64,000 nt of DNA from NCBI GenBank assembly GCA_002205965.3, contig NADL03000637.1:124001-188000 (forward strand), in the 5' to 3' direction. The notes beneath the pieces were generated by a model. It was given only the letters and a program-made list of their open reading frames with translations, was not told where the DNA came from and ran no database searches. Positions 42,998-54,728 of the stretch are shown piece by piece. Within the stretch, counting starts at the first letter, position 1. Every line of letters starts with the position of its first letter. Origin of the DNA: Kappaphycus alvarezii (taxonomy: Eukaryota; Rhodophyta; Florideophyceae; Gigartinales; Solieriaceae). A program made the translations under genes and the position numbers.

Positions 42998-45857
42998 ATC
43001 TCCCAGCTGTGAATCTAGTTTCAGGACTATCCCAGTCACCCCTCACCTTCCGCTCCCTCCTCTCCGCCCCCTTCCCTGTTCTCACCTTCATTCCTCGCCC
43101 AGTCCAAGCTGCGGCTTACGACTTATACTTTGCTGCGTTGTACCGCGTTGTATCTGCTCCATCGCCAGAGCACAGGACTCGAGCCCTTCTGGAACTTCTT
43201 GCCATCCCGAAGTTGGTTTTCCGACACAACCGCCGCCGCGCTCTTGGCCGCCGCCGCAGGGAAAATTGCTCCAGCCTTGTTGACCGCATCCGCATGGCCT
43301 CCAGCCGCCTCTATGATGACCTCTTCGACGAGGCCTCCTCGTTGTTCATCTCCGCCCTCCCCTCTCCGATTCCATCCCCTCCCACCCTCGCCCGCCCTGA
43401 CACGGCCCTTCGCAGATGCCGCCGCTTCCTCTCCCAGGGTAGCCCTTCCCGGGCCACAGCAGCCCTTCTCCAAGTCGATCCCCCACTCTCCCCCAGCGAA
43501 GCTACCTTTCAATCCTTGGCTTCACTTCATCCCCCGCCCCCCATTCCAATCACTCCCGTGCCCCCTCACGGTTTGCCTCCGGCGCTAAAGTTCTCGTTCC
43601 CGGATGTCCGCCGTGCCATTCACAGTCTGGATCCTTCAACCGCTCCTGGGGCCGATGGTCTATCCCCAGTGTTCCTGCGAATGCTGCTTCGCCCGGCAGG
43701 TGGGGTCACGCCCGGGAGGGATTGCCTACATGCCCTGACAAAGTTCCTCAACCTCTGTTTGAATGGCGATCTGCCGGCCGCATGCCGCCCGTATTTCTGC
43801 GGAGGCCGTCTTACTGCGCTGCCGAAGCCAAACGGGGGAATCCGACCGATCGCGGTTGGGCTTCTCTACCGAAGCCTAATTTCTAGGCTCGCGGCACACA
43901 AAGCCACCCCCGCCATCTGCTCCTACCTTCTGCCCCATCAGGTCGGGGTAGGCGCCAAGAACGGCACCGATGCAATAATTCATTCTGTGCGTCGTCTTTC
44001 CCAGAGATCCGAGTTCCACGATCACGTCTTGGTCCAGATCCATGCTCGCAACGCTCTCAATTGCATCTCCCGCAAGCGCATTCTGGAAGCCGTACAGACA
44101 CATGCCCCAGGCCTCGCACGGTGGGTACACTCTTGTTACGATGCTCCTACAGAGCTTGCTTTCGGACCCCACTATGTCCGTAGTCCAGAGGGCACCCAGC
44201 AAGGTGATCCCCTCGGTCCCTTGCTCTTTGCCCTAGCTCTCCATCCTCTCTTGCTATCGTTACAGGAGGATTTCTCACCTGCCCTGAACGCTTGGTACGC
44301 AGATGACGGAAACATTGTTCTTCCTCGGTCCCAAGCCGCTGCTGCCATCTGTTTCATCCAGCTTGAAGGAGTTCCACTAGGGTTCCAGCTCAACTTTGCC
44401 AAGACCCAAGTTTACGGCTTCTCCCTTTCCCACTCCCCTTTGGCACTTCCTTGCCCCTTTTCAAGCCCCCTTGGTTTCATCGTGCTGGGATCCCCGATTG
44501 GCTCGGACCCTTTTGTTTCCCAATTTTTCGCAGGCCGCCAAAACGCAGTTGATCGCATCTTCCAATCCCTTCGAGACTTGGATGATGCTCAATTGGCTTT
44601 CCACTTACACCGCTTCTGCGCGAACGCCTCCAAGGTCATGCACTTGCTACGTACGCTTCCCTCCACTCAATCTGCGGTACTCGCCGCTAGCTTCGATCAG
44701 AAGCAGAGGGAAGCGTTCCACCAATTGCAGCTGCCCTGTCCAGAGCGAGCCTGGCTCCAAGCTTCTCTCACCTTCTCCATGGGCGGTCTAGGTCTCCTGC
44801 AAACTTCAGACATTACCGAGGCTGCTTACGCAGCATCTGTAATTGATTCTTCTGCACTTATCTCCGATCTGCTCACTCTTTCCCAGGACCGCCACTTGGA
44901 AGAGATCCCTCGGTCCGCCATCTCGCTCTTATCCTCCCGCCACCTGCAGCTGTCTTCGTCGCTTACAGCTACGGCTCTTTTCGAGCGTTGTTCATCGCCG
45001 GTCCCCGGCGAAAGGCCCCAGTCTGCGATCACAACTGAACTCATGCTATCGAAGTCCGATAGGTTGTTCACGTCCGCGGCAGCCCCCGACCGAGCACGGC
45101 TCCTCTCCGTGCCCACGTCCTCCGCCTCGTCTGTTTTCTCTTCGCTTCCTCACCCCTACCGCGGTACGTACATGTCCTCTTCTATGTGGAAAGTCGCTCT
45201 GGCTCTCCGTCTCGGCATCGCGCTATTCCCTGGATCTACTCGCTGTCCGGTCTGCTCCCGCCGCTCGGCCGACATCGCACCCGTCCTAGATCCAAGTGGT
45301 CAACACGCGTTGACCTGCAAATACGAAGGCGGAATGACTCGTCGTCATCACATCCTCCGCAACGTTCTTGCCCGCTACTGCAAGGAAGTTGGGATCGTCG
45401 CCCTCGTCGAACATCCGCTCCCTACCAGGTTCCCAACCCATCTGGGCATTCGGAGTCCCCGGCGCTACGAATGGACATTTACATACCCGCTGCATACGGG
45501 CTTCACAGTACCGATATCGCTGTCGACGTTACTGTTGCCCACCCCTCTGCACGCCGCCACATTTCGCCAAGTACGGTTACCGCAGGTGCTGCCGCAACAC
45601 TCGCAGAGCGCGAGAAACATCGTCATTACGGCACTCACTGCAACGAAAACGATATCCTCCTCTCCCCCGTCGGGATTGATATCTATGGCGCCTTGGGCGA
45701 CGACGGCAAGGGTTTTTTCCGCCGCCTTGCTTCCTTCGCTGCTTCCCGTCGCGGTTCCTTCCCTCAACAGGAGCTCCGCGACTTCGTTATCCGTTTTGCA
45801 TTTAGTCTCCAAATAATGCAGGCGCGACAGGTTTCTACCCGCCGCCCGCATCCGTAG
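42994..45857 (+). pseudogene. ORF2 of A1: reverse transcriptase with C-terminal nuclease-like domain
   Basis: Frame of 940 codons plus a frame change near 45430-45455. Order: N-terminal helical region, RT entry motif (RLTALPKPNGGIRPIAVG, about residues 270-287), motif A region VQIHARNALN, motif B GTQQGDPLGPLLFAL, motif C AWYADDGN (Asp 437 and 438), motif D NFAKTQVYG, motif E VLGSPIG. Then a Cys/His motif (CPVC from about residue 751, HALTCKY) and, in the shifted frame, MDIYIPAAYG...IAVDVTVAHP, a PD-(D/E)XK-like pattern. The catalytic motif A Asp is His at residue 350, so RT activity should be lost. Copies RNA into the chromosome by target-primed synthesis. Confidence 0.85.
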
Positions 45858-45876
45858 TTAATTTATGAATACCCTC

Positions 45877-45892
45877 CGCACGCTTCTGTGCG
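45877..45892 (+). other. 3' UTR hairpin of A1
   Basis: CGCAC, loop GCTTCT, GTGCG. Copy A2 has a different stem sequence in the same place, and AATAAAGATTTAC follows. Likely the RT recognition structure. Confidence 0.55.
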
Positions 45893-45925
45893 ACATTGTA
45901 CAACCAATAAAGATTTACCACCCCC

Positions 45926-46337
45926 ACTTGTGCTGCATGAAAATGCATGTGTGTACATCGCTGTACTGATTCTTCTGTAGTATTTGCGATTAATTGGAAT
46001 TTTCCCCCCTTCATCGTCTTTAGCTGACTTGTCTTTTTATTTCTTCGCTTAAGCTCCCTCCTCCACCTACACCTCGCCCTCCCTCGTCCGACGTTCGAGC
46101 CCGCTCCCGTGGTCCTGCTGCGGTTGCGCTCTGTCGCGCGACGACGGTGCTTTCGCCCTCATCTTCCCTCTTCTCCTGGTTTTTTCTCTTTTTTCTTCTT
46201 TGATTCTCCCGATCTTCGCCAGATTCGTTTTTCCACAGCGCTATCTTATTGGCTACTTCTTGATTTTAAGTCTATCGTGATCTTTTTATTGGCTATTTCC
46301 TTTCCCGTGATCTCCCGACCCCACAGTTTCTGCCACC
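45926..46337 (+). other. Region between A1 and A2, including the A2 leader
   Basis: Pyrimidine-rich, no long frame, ending in GCCACC just before the ATG of A2 ORF1. The 5' boundary of A2 is not visible. Confidence 0.45.
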
Positions 46338-47489
46338 ATGCCTTCCCGACCTTCTTCTGGGCATTCCGACACCGTTGTTTCCCTAACCCATGCGTCGATG
46401 GACTATCTGGTCAAATGCGTCTCCATCTTTGATGGAGTCGTCAATCTCTCCGACCCTGCAGCCACAGCTGCATTCTGTTCTGCCGTTCAGAACTCCCCCG
46501 TGGCGACCGCTCTGGCCCCTTCTCTGCAAAACAACCCTCAGTTTCGTTCCGTCCTGCAGATCTTGACCTCTCTTGCGGCCCCTTCCTCGCCGACTTCTCC
46601 AGCCACTGAACCGGACCAATCTCCCAATCCTGCTCCTCAGCCTCCCGCACAATCCTACCTACGCGCGGCGGCCATGCCCCCAACAGCCCCAAAACCCCTC
46701 CGCCGTCTCCCTTTCCTGGGCCGCCAAGGCCTCACCCATCAGGGTGACCTTTCAGCTGTTCGCATCTCCACCAAGTTTGCGGGCCGCGTCCGCCGAGCTA
46801 CTCGAGGGCTTTTTGGCGGCAACACCAAGCGAGTTGTCGTCGTCACGTCTCCTCCGGACTTTCCTGTACATGATCCGTCCGCTTTCCGCCGAGCCATCAC
46901 ACAAGGTGGTTTTCCGGGCTCCTGTTCCATTATTCGCTCCTCTTCCCCTCATATCTTCATGGTGTGCACTGCCGAGCGGGATTTGGCGTCTTTGCCTCCC
47001 GCCTATACCGCCTTCCGAAACTTGGCGAAGACATCGGACAACTACGACCCTCCCGAACTCGTGTTTTCCGAAATCATGGACATCTCTTCAGACCTGTCAC
47101 CTGCCCAGCTCCGCGGCGTCCTTCCTGGCCTTCGACAAGAAATCGAACGCCTGGAATCTCCGTCCTGCTTGTGGTATCCGGCTCCTGCTTTTGCCCAATC
47201 CCTCCGCGAAATGGAGTCCGCAGCTTACCAGACTCTTTCTGCCGATCCCACCTTTGCCCGGGACATGCCTCCCCTCGCACCCCCTTCGGCTCCCGCTGTC
47301 CACTCTAAGCGCCGTCGCGCCCGTCCAGATGTGACCGATACGGATGGTTTTACCCTGGTTGCACGTCGCGGCCCTGGGCCCGCGACCTCTTCTGCTCCTA
47401 GCTCCCCCGTTCCCCCGCAGGTTGATGGTCGGTTCTCTGTCCTCGAATACGTCCCAGTTCCGGAATCAATGACCGATAATGACCAGTAG
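46338..47489 (+). CDS. ORF1 of non-LTR element A2 (intact)
   Basis: 383 codons with ATG in the strong context GCCACCATG. N-terminus SRPSSGHSDTVVSLTHASMDYLVKC, a Pro/Ser-rich segment (about 75-120), a basic stretch (RVRRATRGLFGGNTKRV, about 140), then a compact-looking domain with FPGSCSIIRSS and the FxNLAKTSDNYDPPEL segment, a basic KRRRARPD near residue 325 and an acidic end. It aligns with A1 ORF1 throughout. No CCHC knuckle or recognised RNA-binding fold is evident, so the RNA-binding role is inferred from position. The stop TAG overlaps the ORF2 start by 11 bases. Confidence 0.8.
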   Translation: MPSRPSSGHSDTVVSLTHASMDYLVKCVSIFDGVVNLSDPAATAAFCSAVQNSPVATALAPSLQNNPQFRSVLQILTSLAAPSSPTSPATEPDQSPNPAPQPPAQSYLRAAAMPPTAPKPLRRLPFLGRQGLTHQGDLSAVRISTKFAGRVRRATRGLFGGNTKRVVVVTSPPDFPVHDPSAFRRAITQGGFPGSCSIIRSSSPHIFMVCTAERDLASLPPAYTAFRNLAKTSDNYDPPELVFSEIMDISSDLSPAQLRGVLPGLRQEIERLESPSCLWYPAPAFAQSLREMESAAYQTLSADPTFARDMPPLAPPSAPAVHSKRRRARPDVTDTDGFTLVARRGPGPATSSAPSSPVPPQVDGRFSVLEYVPVPESMTDNDQ

Positions 47490-49720
47490 GATTGCTTCTG
47501 TCCCTCCTACTGCCCTTACTTTCCCTGCTCTTTTCAGGGCTTCGATACCCGTTCTTCCGTACATCCCTCGCCCAGTTCAAGCAGCGGCCTACGACCTCTA
47601 TTTTGCCTCCCTGAGCCGTGTCATCGCTGCTCCGTCTGATGCACATCGTCATCGTGCCCTTCTCGAACTTGTCGCCCTCCCCAAACTCGTATTTCGACGC
47701 AATCATCCTCGCTTCCATCGCTCGAGCCGCTCTGAAATCTGCTCCAATCTTGCCGACCGCATTCGTCTCGCATCTTCCGGTCTTTTCGATGACCTCTTCA
47801 TTGAAGCCCTCTCCCTTTTCGGGGCCTCCCACCCCCCTGCTACCCATGCCGACGCCTCTCATTCCCCATCTACCCTCCAGCGCAGCCGCCGCTTACTGCA
47901 CCGTGGCAGTCCTTCCCGCGCCACAGCAGCCTTACTGCACGATACCCCACCTGTTGTGCCCTCGGAAGACATTCTCCGCAGACTCAAATCCCTTCACCCC
48001 ACGCCCACGTCCCCCGTTCAGCCCCTCCCTAACTCTCGTCTTCCCCCTGCCGTCAAGTTTTCCGTTTCGGATGTTCGTAGAGCCATCCATAGCCTCGACC
48101 CGTCCACCGCCCCTGGATCTGATGGCCTTTCCCCGCTCTTTCTCTGTATGTTGCTTCGACCTGCGGGGGAGTGCATCCCGCCCGCGACTGTCTTTATGTG
48201 CTGACCAAGTTTGTTAACATGTGTTCCAACGGCGAACTACCGGACTCGTGCAGGGCCTACTTCTGTGGGGGCCGGCTCACAGCCCTCCACAAGCCCAACG
48301 GTGGACTTCGCCCTATAGCTGTTGGTCTCCTCCTCCGCCGACTTATTGCCCGCCTCCTCGCTCACAAGGCTTGCTCGACTGCAGCTTCCTATCTCTTGCC
48401 TCATCAACTCGGCGTGGGCGTTAAAAGCGGGGCAGAGGCCATTGTTCATGCCGTCCGTCGCCTGACGCAAAACACCAAGTTCCAGGACCACGTATTGATC
48501 CAAGTCGATGCCCACAATGCTTTCAACAGCATTTGTCGACAACGCATTCTTGATGCCGTTCTGGACTTGGCACCTGGCATCGCGCGATGGGTTCACTACT
48601 GTTATGGGGATACCTCTTTTCTCTCATTCGGTTCATTCTCCATACTAAGCGCCGATGGCACTCAACAGGGGGATCCTTTGGGGGCTCTGCTTTTCGCTCT
48701 CGCTCTCCATCCTCTCGTTCTCAAGTTCCAGGAGCGATTCCGGCCCCCGCTCAACGCTTGGTATGCAGACGATGGGAACTTGGTCGTTCCCCGCTCGCAG
48801 GCCCTCGAGGCTTTGCAATTCTTCCAGAGTCAGGGACCAGCCATCGGGTTCGCACTGAATATGACCAAAACTCACGTATACGGCCTCTCCTATAATCCCT
48901 CTCCCCTCACTCTTCCCTGCCCCTTCTCCACGCCCGATGGCTTTACCGTTCTCGGCTCTCCCATTGGTTCCGATACCTTCGTCAGCGCCGCATTTCATAC
49001 CCGTCAAGCTGAAGTAGATCGCATCTTTTCCTGTCTTCAGTCCTTCGATGACGCCCAGATGGCCTACCACTTGCACCGTTTCTGTGCGAGCGCCTGTAAG
49101 GTTGTTTATCTGCTGCGGACTCTCTCCCCCACCAATCTACGGCTTTGGCCGTCAGCTTCGATCGGAAGCAGCGGGAGGCTTTCGCACAGATTCATGGTCC
49201 TTGCACCGACTCCGAATGGGAGCAAGCCTGCCTTCCTATTTCCTACGGGGCCTCGGCATTCTTCTCGCTTCGTCAATCCCTGAGTCCGCTTATGCGGCTT
49301 CGATGATTGATGTTTTCCGCCGTTTCTCAGATCTGCTCTCCTTCTCGGGAGACCTACACCTGGAGGAAGTGCCTCGGGCCGCGATTTCTTTATTATCTAC
49401 CCGTTATCCAGACCTTTCGGCTTCCCTGTCGCCCACTTCCCTGTTTCAGAGGTGTCAAACGCCGGTCCCAGACGAACGGCTCCAGTCTGCTATCTCGTCT
49501 GAGCTTCACAGTTCGACGTTTGATCGGATCTTCCGATCATCCTCTGGCCGCGACAGATCTCGCCTCCTATCTGTCCGTGAGTCGTCCGCCTGTTCAGCTT
49601 TCTCTACTTTACCGCACCCTCACCGCGGCACCTATCTGTCCTCGCAAGCTTGGATAGTCGCTGTATCTCTACGCCTCGGCCGCGCGATTTTCTCTGGTCA
49701 TGATCGATGTCCGGTATGTG
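47479..49720 (+). pseudogene. ORF2 of A2, part 5' of element 4
   Basis: Starts MTSRIASVPPTALTF, overlapping ORF1 by 11 bases. One-base breaks lie near 48165 and 49130. RT motifs are complete: GGRLTALHKPNGGLRPIAVG, motif A with Asp intact (VDAHNAFN), GTQQGDPLGALLFAL, AWYADDGN and VLGSPIG. The sequence ends in DRCPV at the insertion of element 4. RT and nuclease-like domains act together in target-primed insertion; here the breaks and the insertion inactivate it. Confidence 0.85.
49716..49720. repeat. Target-site duplication ATGTG of element 4
   Basis: ATGTG precedes the outer LTR here and follows it at 57941-57945. Removing the element and one copy restores CPVCARRSND in the RT frame. Confidence 0.95.
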
Positions 49721-49750
49721 TGATATAATGAAAATTGTAGATATTCCTTG

Positions 49751-49876
49751 GCATGCTGCGCTGGCTGCGCTGGCTGCGCTGGCTGAGCTGGCTGCGCTGG
49801 CTCAGTTGGCATGCTGCGCTGGCCGAGTTGGCATGCTGTGCTGGCTGAGTTGGCATGGTGCGCTGGCTGAGTTGGC
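49751..49876 (+). repeat. 9-bp tandem array in LTR-3 U3
   Basis: Degenerate GCTGCGCTG/GCTGAGTTG units, about 13-14 copies. The same array is at 57323-57448. A candidate enhancer, by analogy with repeat enhancers in U3. Confidence 0.8.
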
Positions 49877-49997
49877 ACTGTACTTACAATTATATTTTTA
49901 ATTATTTTTAGAGGGATGCTTTGCACTGTACTGTGGCGGTGCAGATTTGGCACATAGGTACTGTATAGGTGCTACAGAATGTGAGGGTTGAAAACTC

Positions 49998-50004
49998 TAT
50001 ATAA
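49998..50004 (+). promoter_or_regulatory. TATA box of LTR-3
   Basis: TATATAA, 370 bp before the LTR end, comparable with the position in LTR-2. Confidence 0.6.
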
Positions 50005-50135
50005 GGGGCTGTTTGCATGAAATGGTAGGACTATTTGGGAGCCAGCATACCCGAGCGGGGCGCTCAACAAGTTAAGTCAAACACAAAGCATAAAGGAAGT
50101 TGGCAGACAACTTCAGGTCAAGCTCCGAGTAGTAG

Positions 50136-50154
50136 GAAGTTGAGAGTCAACTTC
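50136..50154 (+). promoter_or_regulatory. Leader hairpin in LTR-3
   Basis: GAAGTTGA, GAG, TCAACTTC. A second stem, AAGTTG...CAACTT, lies just upstream at about 50099-50115. Confidence 0.55.
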
Positions 50155-50370
50155 AAACCCAAGAAAACTTTTTCCTAAGCAAGTCGCAGAAAATCAGTGG
50201 TAGACGCTGCCCCTTTTATACTTGCTTGTAGCCCTCTCAACTCTCTCCCATATACACTGCTTTTTATTTGTTCAACTATACCACGGTAGCACTTTTGTCG
50301 CTCGCAACACCTCCGTCTTGGGGTAGTTGGTTCTAAGTAGCTCTTCTCCCGACGATTTACCCCTATCATT

Positions 50371-50388
50371 TGGTACTCTTGTGGAGGG
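50371..50388 (+). other. Primer-binding site of element 4
   Basis: TGGTACTCTTGTGGAGGG two bases after the LTR, identical to element 1. A second copy of its start follows the inner LTR-2 at 57115. Confidence 0.7.
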
Positions 50389-50455
50389 GGTTGCACCCGA
50401 GGTATTCGAGTTGAGCAGTCTTAGGGAACCGTTCGAGGGGATTTTTTTTGTAATC

Positions 50456-53400
50456 ATGGATCTCAACGCTGCTCGTAAACGTTCACAGGGGGCAAGAATG
50501 AAGACGTTGAGGAGTTTCTCTATACATATGTCAACGTTGTGATGCGTGAGAAGGCGATGAAGAGAAGGCCGCAAGTATCTTTGCCTATCTTCATGGTGAC
50601 GCAAAGCACAAATATAAGTCCAAGTTTATCAACGGGTGGTCTCTTAACGGGAATGGGCGTAACTTCGGTGAGGTATGTGAGTGGCTCGTGAAAGAATATG
50701 CTAAGGAGGTAGAACCAGATGAGATGATTCGTACCGCCATAGAGGCCCGGCTCAACTTCGACGATTTGTTAAGCTCATTGGTATACTTGTGTGATCTCTA
50801 TGAAAAGGCTGGGTTCAACGCCCAAGCCAAGTACGGAATGCTGCGTAAGGCGGCGATGGGGGATAAGCGGCTCTCCGATTTCCTCCTCATCAAGGGCCCT
50901 CACACTTTTAATGAACTGAAGGGTACCATAGTAGAATTTGTCAAAAATTCGGAGACGTTTCAGTCACTGAGTGAGGTACCGAGGGAAACCCGCACATCGG
51001 TGTCTATCGTACATCCTGAAAAGAATTATCAAAGGCCAGCGACTAGCGCAGCAGCATTGGAATCAGTCAGGAGCGATGTCAAAAACTTGGAAGAAAGGTT
51101 GGAAACCCGATTCGATAATCGACTTGACATGATAACCTCGCAGTTGGAAAGCCTTACTCTTACCATTAAGAAGAACCAGTCTGGGGCCCCCAAGGCCGCA
51201 GAAGTCTGTTCCTACTGTCACAAGCCTGGACACTTTGCAAATAGGTGTCCTGATAATCCACATAGAAACACTCGTTGTGGAAAGTGCGGCCGATATGGGC
51301 ATCATGAAAGTAACTGCTGGTCTAAAGACAACAGAAAAGCAAATTTATCGGACGCAAGGAGCGAGTCAGGACCAGAGGTGAAAATCTTACAAAATAGAAG
51401 GGATTTAAGGTTGACGGATGCCGGTAACGTATCCATCGCTGAAGAGATCAGTCAAGTCAATGTGACAAAAAGGGATGGGAAGGGAACATTTTATCGAAGA
51501 AACCTAGGCTAGATTATGGAATGCTGGAGCATATCCCAGCACCTGTACCTCCTCGAACCAAGAGGTCTGATCAAGTTGTTCCAGGAGTGGGAGTCACTCC
51601 GGCCAAGAAGACGAAAAAGAGTAAGAAATTTAAGAATATCCAAAGGACGTACTAGAATATGTGAAGAAGTACAATTTGGTGGCTGAGCTTGCATCAGCCC
51701 CAACTGGGATAACGTTTGGTCAACTTTTGAGGGGCGACGCAGAGACGCGAGGAAAGAACTCAAAAAAATTATCAGGTCTAATAAGTCCGCTAAGGGTAAG
51801 AAACTGTTTCTTCAATCGGCCTCGACAGCACCAAGACGTCTTAAACTAGTACCAGTCAAAGTATTGGGAATGCAAACCCAAGCTCTTTTCGATTCGGGCG
51901 CTGTTCCAAACCTTATTTCAGAAACTTTGGTGACAGATCTAGGTCTTGAAATTATTCCAACTACTCGAAGAATAACTGTGGCGGATGGAACCGTATCAAA
52001 ATGCATGGGCACTGTTGACAAGGTTTCCGTGTTCTTTGGGGACTCTAAAGTTGATTTAGACTTTCTTTCATGCCTGATCTCCCTTTCGATGCAATCATTG
52101 GCTGCCCTACCATGGAAAGACTAGGGACCTGCATTGACTTGGGCAACCAAATCGTTTCAGTTAATGTTGACGGCAGAACCGTGAAGATGCCCCTGGATTT
52201 CGACAAAAGCACACATCCGGTAGATTTGAAAGAAACGGACAGTGAAGATTTCACTTCTAGCTATGACAGCGAAGATTCGAACCAACTAACACTTTCGGAA
52301 GTGGAGAAGGGTACGCTCGGGGGATACTGAACATGGCATGGGATGATTATGATTCTGGGTTTGAAACAGATGAAGACTGGAATTCTAGGGTAGGTGTGAC
52401 ACCTGAATGTGTTTCTTTTTGCGATAATATCGAATCAAAGGACGGAATTCGGAGCATGAAAGAAGATTACAATTGCAAGGAAAACAGGAATATATCGGAT
52501 TCCATATCTGAAGATGTGAGCACGCCGGAAAAGGTCCTTCAAAATATTGAGGTTGAGAATCAAGAAGAAAAAGGGCGCCAAATGGCAGAAATCCAAGGAA
52601 AAGTGCAGCACCTTCCCGCCGCCGCCTCACTGAAAATATCCGACATGTTAGCATCTTCCGAAGTAATTGCATGGAGTGTATCAGATTTAAGACAAGCAAG
52701 TGTACCGGTCACTCACTCATTTGAACTTACCGATACTCAACCAATTTACCACAGGCCTAGACGTCAACCGCCAAAATATGACCAATTTATCTCAGAAATG
52801 TTACAAGTATGCTGGAAAATGATATTATTCGGCCAGTTTCATCCCCATGGTCATTTCCAGTTGTGGTCGCACCAAAGAAGGATGGAAAGCTGCGTTTTTG
52901 CGTCGATTACCGACAACTGAACCAGAGAATGATACCCGATCGATTTCCGATTCCGAACATGGAGGAGATCCTCGAGGACTTGAAGGACGGGAGATACTTC
53001 ACCTCAATTGATCTTTACACTGGTTATTGGCAGATTCCATTGGATGAAAAATGTAAGGAAAAAACAACTTTACCAGCAAAGCCGGTACATTCAGGTTCGA
53101 AGTGATGCCTTTTGGTCTCATGAATGCCCAGCTACATTCCAAAGAATGATGAACGAGGTTTTGAAAGGACTTCCATTTGCAAGAGTTTATATCGATGATG
53201 TGTCATATTCTCAAAAATTGGATCAGCACATATCGCATGTCAAGACAGTTGTGGAGAGGATATCGTACAGCCTGAAAATTAAGTTAAGCAAATGCTTCTT
53301 TGCGAAAACGTCTATCCAATTACTCGGTCATATCGTCGATCAAGAGGGAATTAAAGTGGATCCAGAGAAAACGAAAAAAATCAAGTTGGCACCAGGCCCG

Positions 53401-53578
53401 CTTCAAAGACGGAGGTTCGAAGCTTCTTAGGACTGGCCTCATATTACAGAAGATTTATCAAAGATTTCGCCAAACTGCAGCACCGTTACATGCCAGCACT
53501 ACGAAGAACGGAAAATTTTACTGGAACAAGGAAATGCAGACTGCATTTGAGGAGCTTAAAGATAAGCTATGTGTCCCC
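50456..53578 (+). pseudogene. Gag-protease-RT, element 4
   Basis: ATG at 50456. The Gag zinc knuckles (51207-51320), protease DSGAVPNLIS (51892-51921) and RT with FTSIDLYTGYWQIPL and YIDDV (53191) are present. The spacer before RT is identical to element 1 over long stretches and unlike element 2. About ten one-base indels break the frame, more than in element 1. The GTCCCCC junction is at 53573-53579. Confidence 0.85.
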
Positions 53579-54728
53579 CAGTGCTCATGTACCCAGATTT
53601 CAAGAGACCATTCGTTGTGGAGACAGATGCCTCAGAACGGTCTTTGGGTGCCATTTTGTCCCAAAAAGACGAAAACGGAAGACTACACCCTGTTCAATTC
53701 GCAAGTCGCACTCTGAATGATGCGGAAAAGAGATACTCAGTCTGCGAGAAAGAAGCGCTAGCTGTCGTCTTCGCACTGAAAAAGTTTCGTGTTTACCTTT
53801 TATCACTCGAGAAATTTGTCTTGATAACTGATCACCAGGCACTTAAGACAGCATTCCAAAAGAAAGATGTACATCACCGCTTGGCCCGATGGCTCGACAT
53901 TTTCGCAGAATATCGGTTTGAAATTGTGTATAGGCCCGGACGCAATAATCAGCCTGCCGATTACCTATCCCGCTTGAGGGATCCATTGATTCCAAATGAA
54001 AAAGCTTCCGAGACATCGTCGGAGTTGCCGAAGTTCAAGTGCCGATCGATAACGAGTACGAAGCTTATATTCACGGACTTATTAAATTCCTTGATGGACT
54101 AGAAATGAGAAAGGTTGATCTCGAACACAGAAATTGGGTACGCAGGAACCAAAAGGCCTTTACATTGTGGAATGGGAAACTCTTCCGACACACAAAAGCC
54201 GGTCCTCGACTAGTGGCCCCTTTGAAAGAAAGAATCAAGATCTTGAGGACTTTTCATGATGAGTTAGGGCATTGGGATCTCGAAACAACCAAAAATTCAT
54301 TACGGAGAGATTCTGGTGGCCCAGTATCCATAAGGACGTCTATAATTTCGTGAAAAGCTGTGACAACTGTCAAAAATTCACTCCGATACGAAAGTATAAG
54401 ACAACCTAAGCTTCCAGTTTCCGCTCTCTTTGAAACCTTCTCAATTGACTTTGCCGGCCCATTCAAGGAAACCTCTTCCGGAAACAAATACCTCCTTATA
54501 GGGGTGGAACATCTTACTGGATGGCCAATAGCAGTTGCAGTTGAGGAGGCCAATGCTGAGGTGGTCCTGAGATTCATCGAAAAAGAAATAATTGAACCGT
54601 TTGGTCTTCCAAAAAGGATCATCTCAGATAACGCCCTTTGTTTTACTGCAACTTCACTGCTTCGTTTTTGGAGAGAAAGGGATTCAGCTGAAGACAGTTC
54701 TCGCATACGCTCCTATGTCAAACGGTAA
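53569..54728 (+). pseudogene. RNase H-integrase N-terminal half, element 4
   Basis: RNase H in one frame (53569-54102: VVETDAS, ITDHQAL). Integrase zinc module (CDNC near 54358), IDFAGPF (54443) and ISDNALCF (54620) lie in broken frames. The break near 54670 is the same one-base loss as in element 1. Confidence 0.85.

Larger units (their letters stand above)
41850..45925 (+). mobile_element. Non-LTR retrotransposon A1
   Basis: ORF1 and ORF2 overlap and are followed by a 3' UTR with a hairpin (45877-45892) and AATAAAGATTTAC. No APE-type endonuclease precedes the RT; a C-terminal nuclease-like domain follows it. Ends are approximate. Confidence 0.8.
49721..50368 (+). repeat. LTR-3, 5' copy
   Basis: 648 bp, TGATATAATG to CCCCTATCA. 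U3 is unrelated to LTR-1 and LTR-2 and starts with a 9-bp tandem array. TATATAA and R/U5 follow. Confidence 0.92.

Noticed and set aside
49751-49876. CRISPR-like or other spaced repeat array
   Set aside because: Units are contiguous 9-bp degenerate repeats without spacers, inside an LTR.
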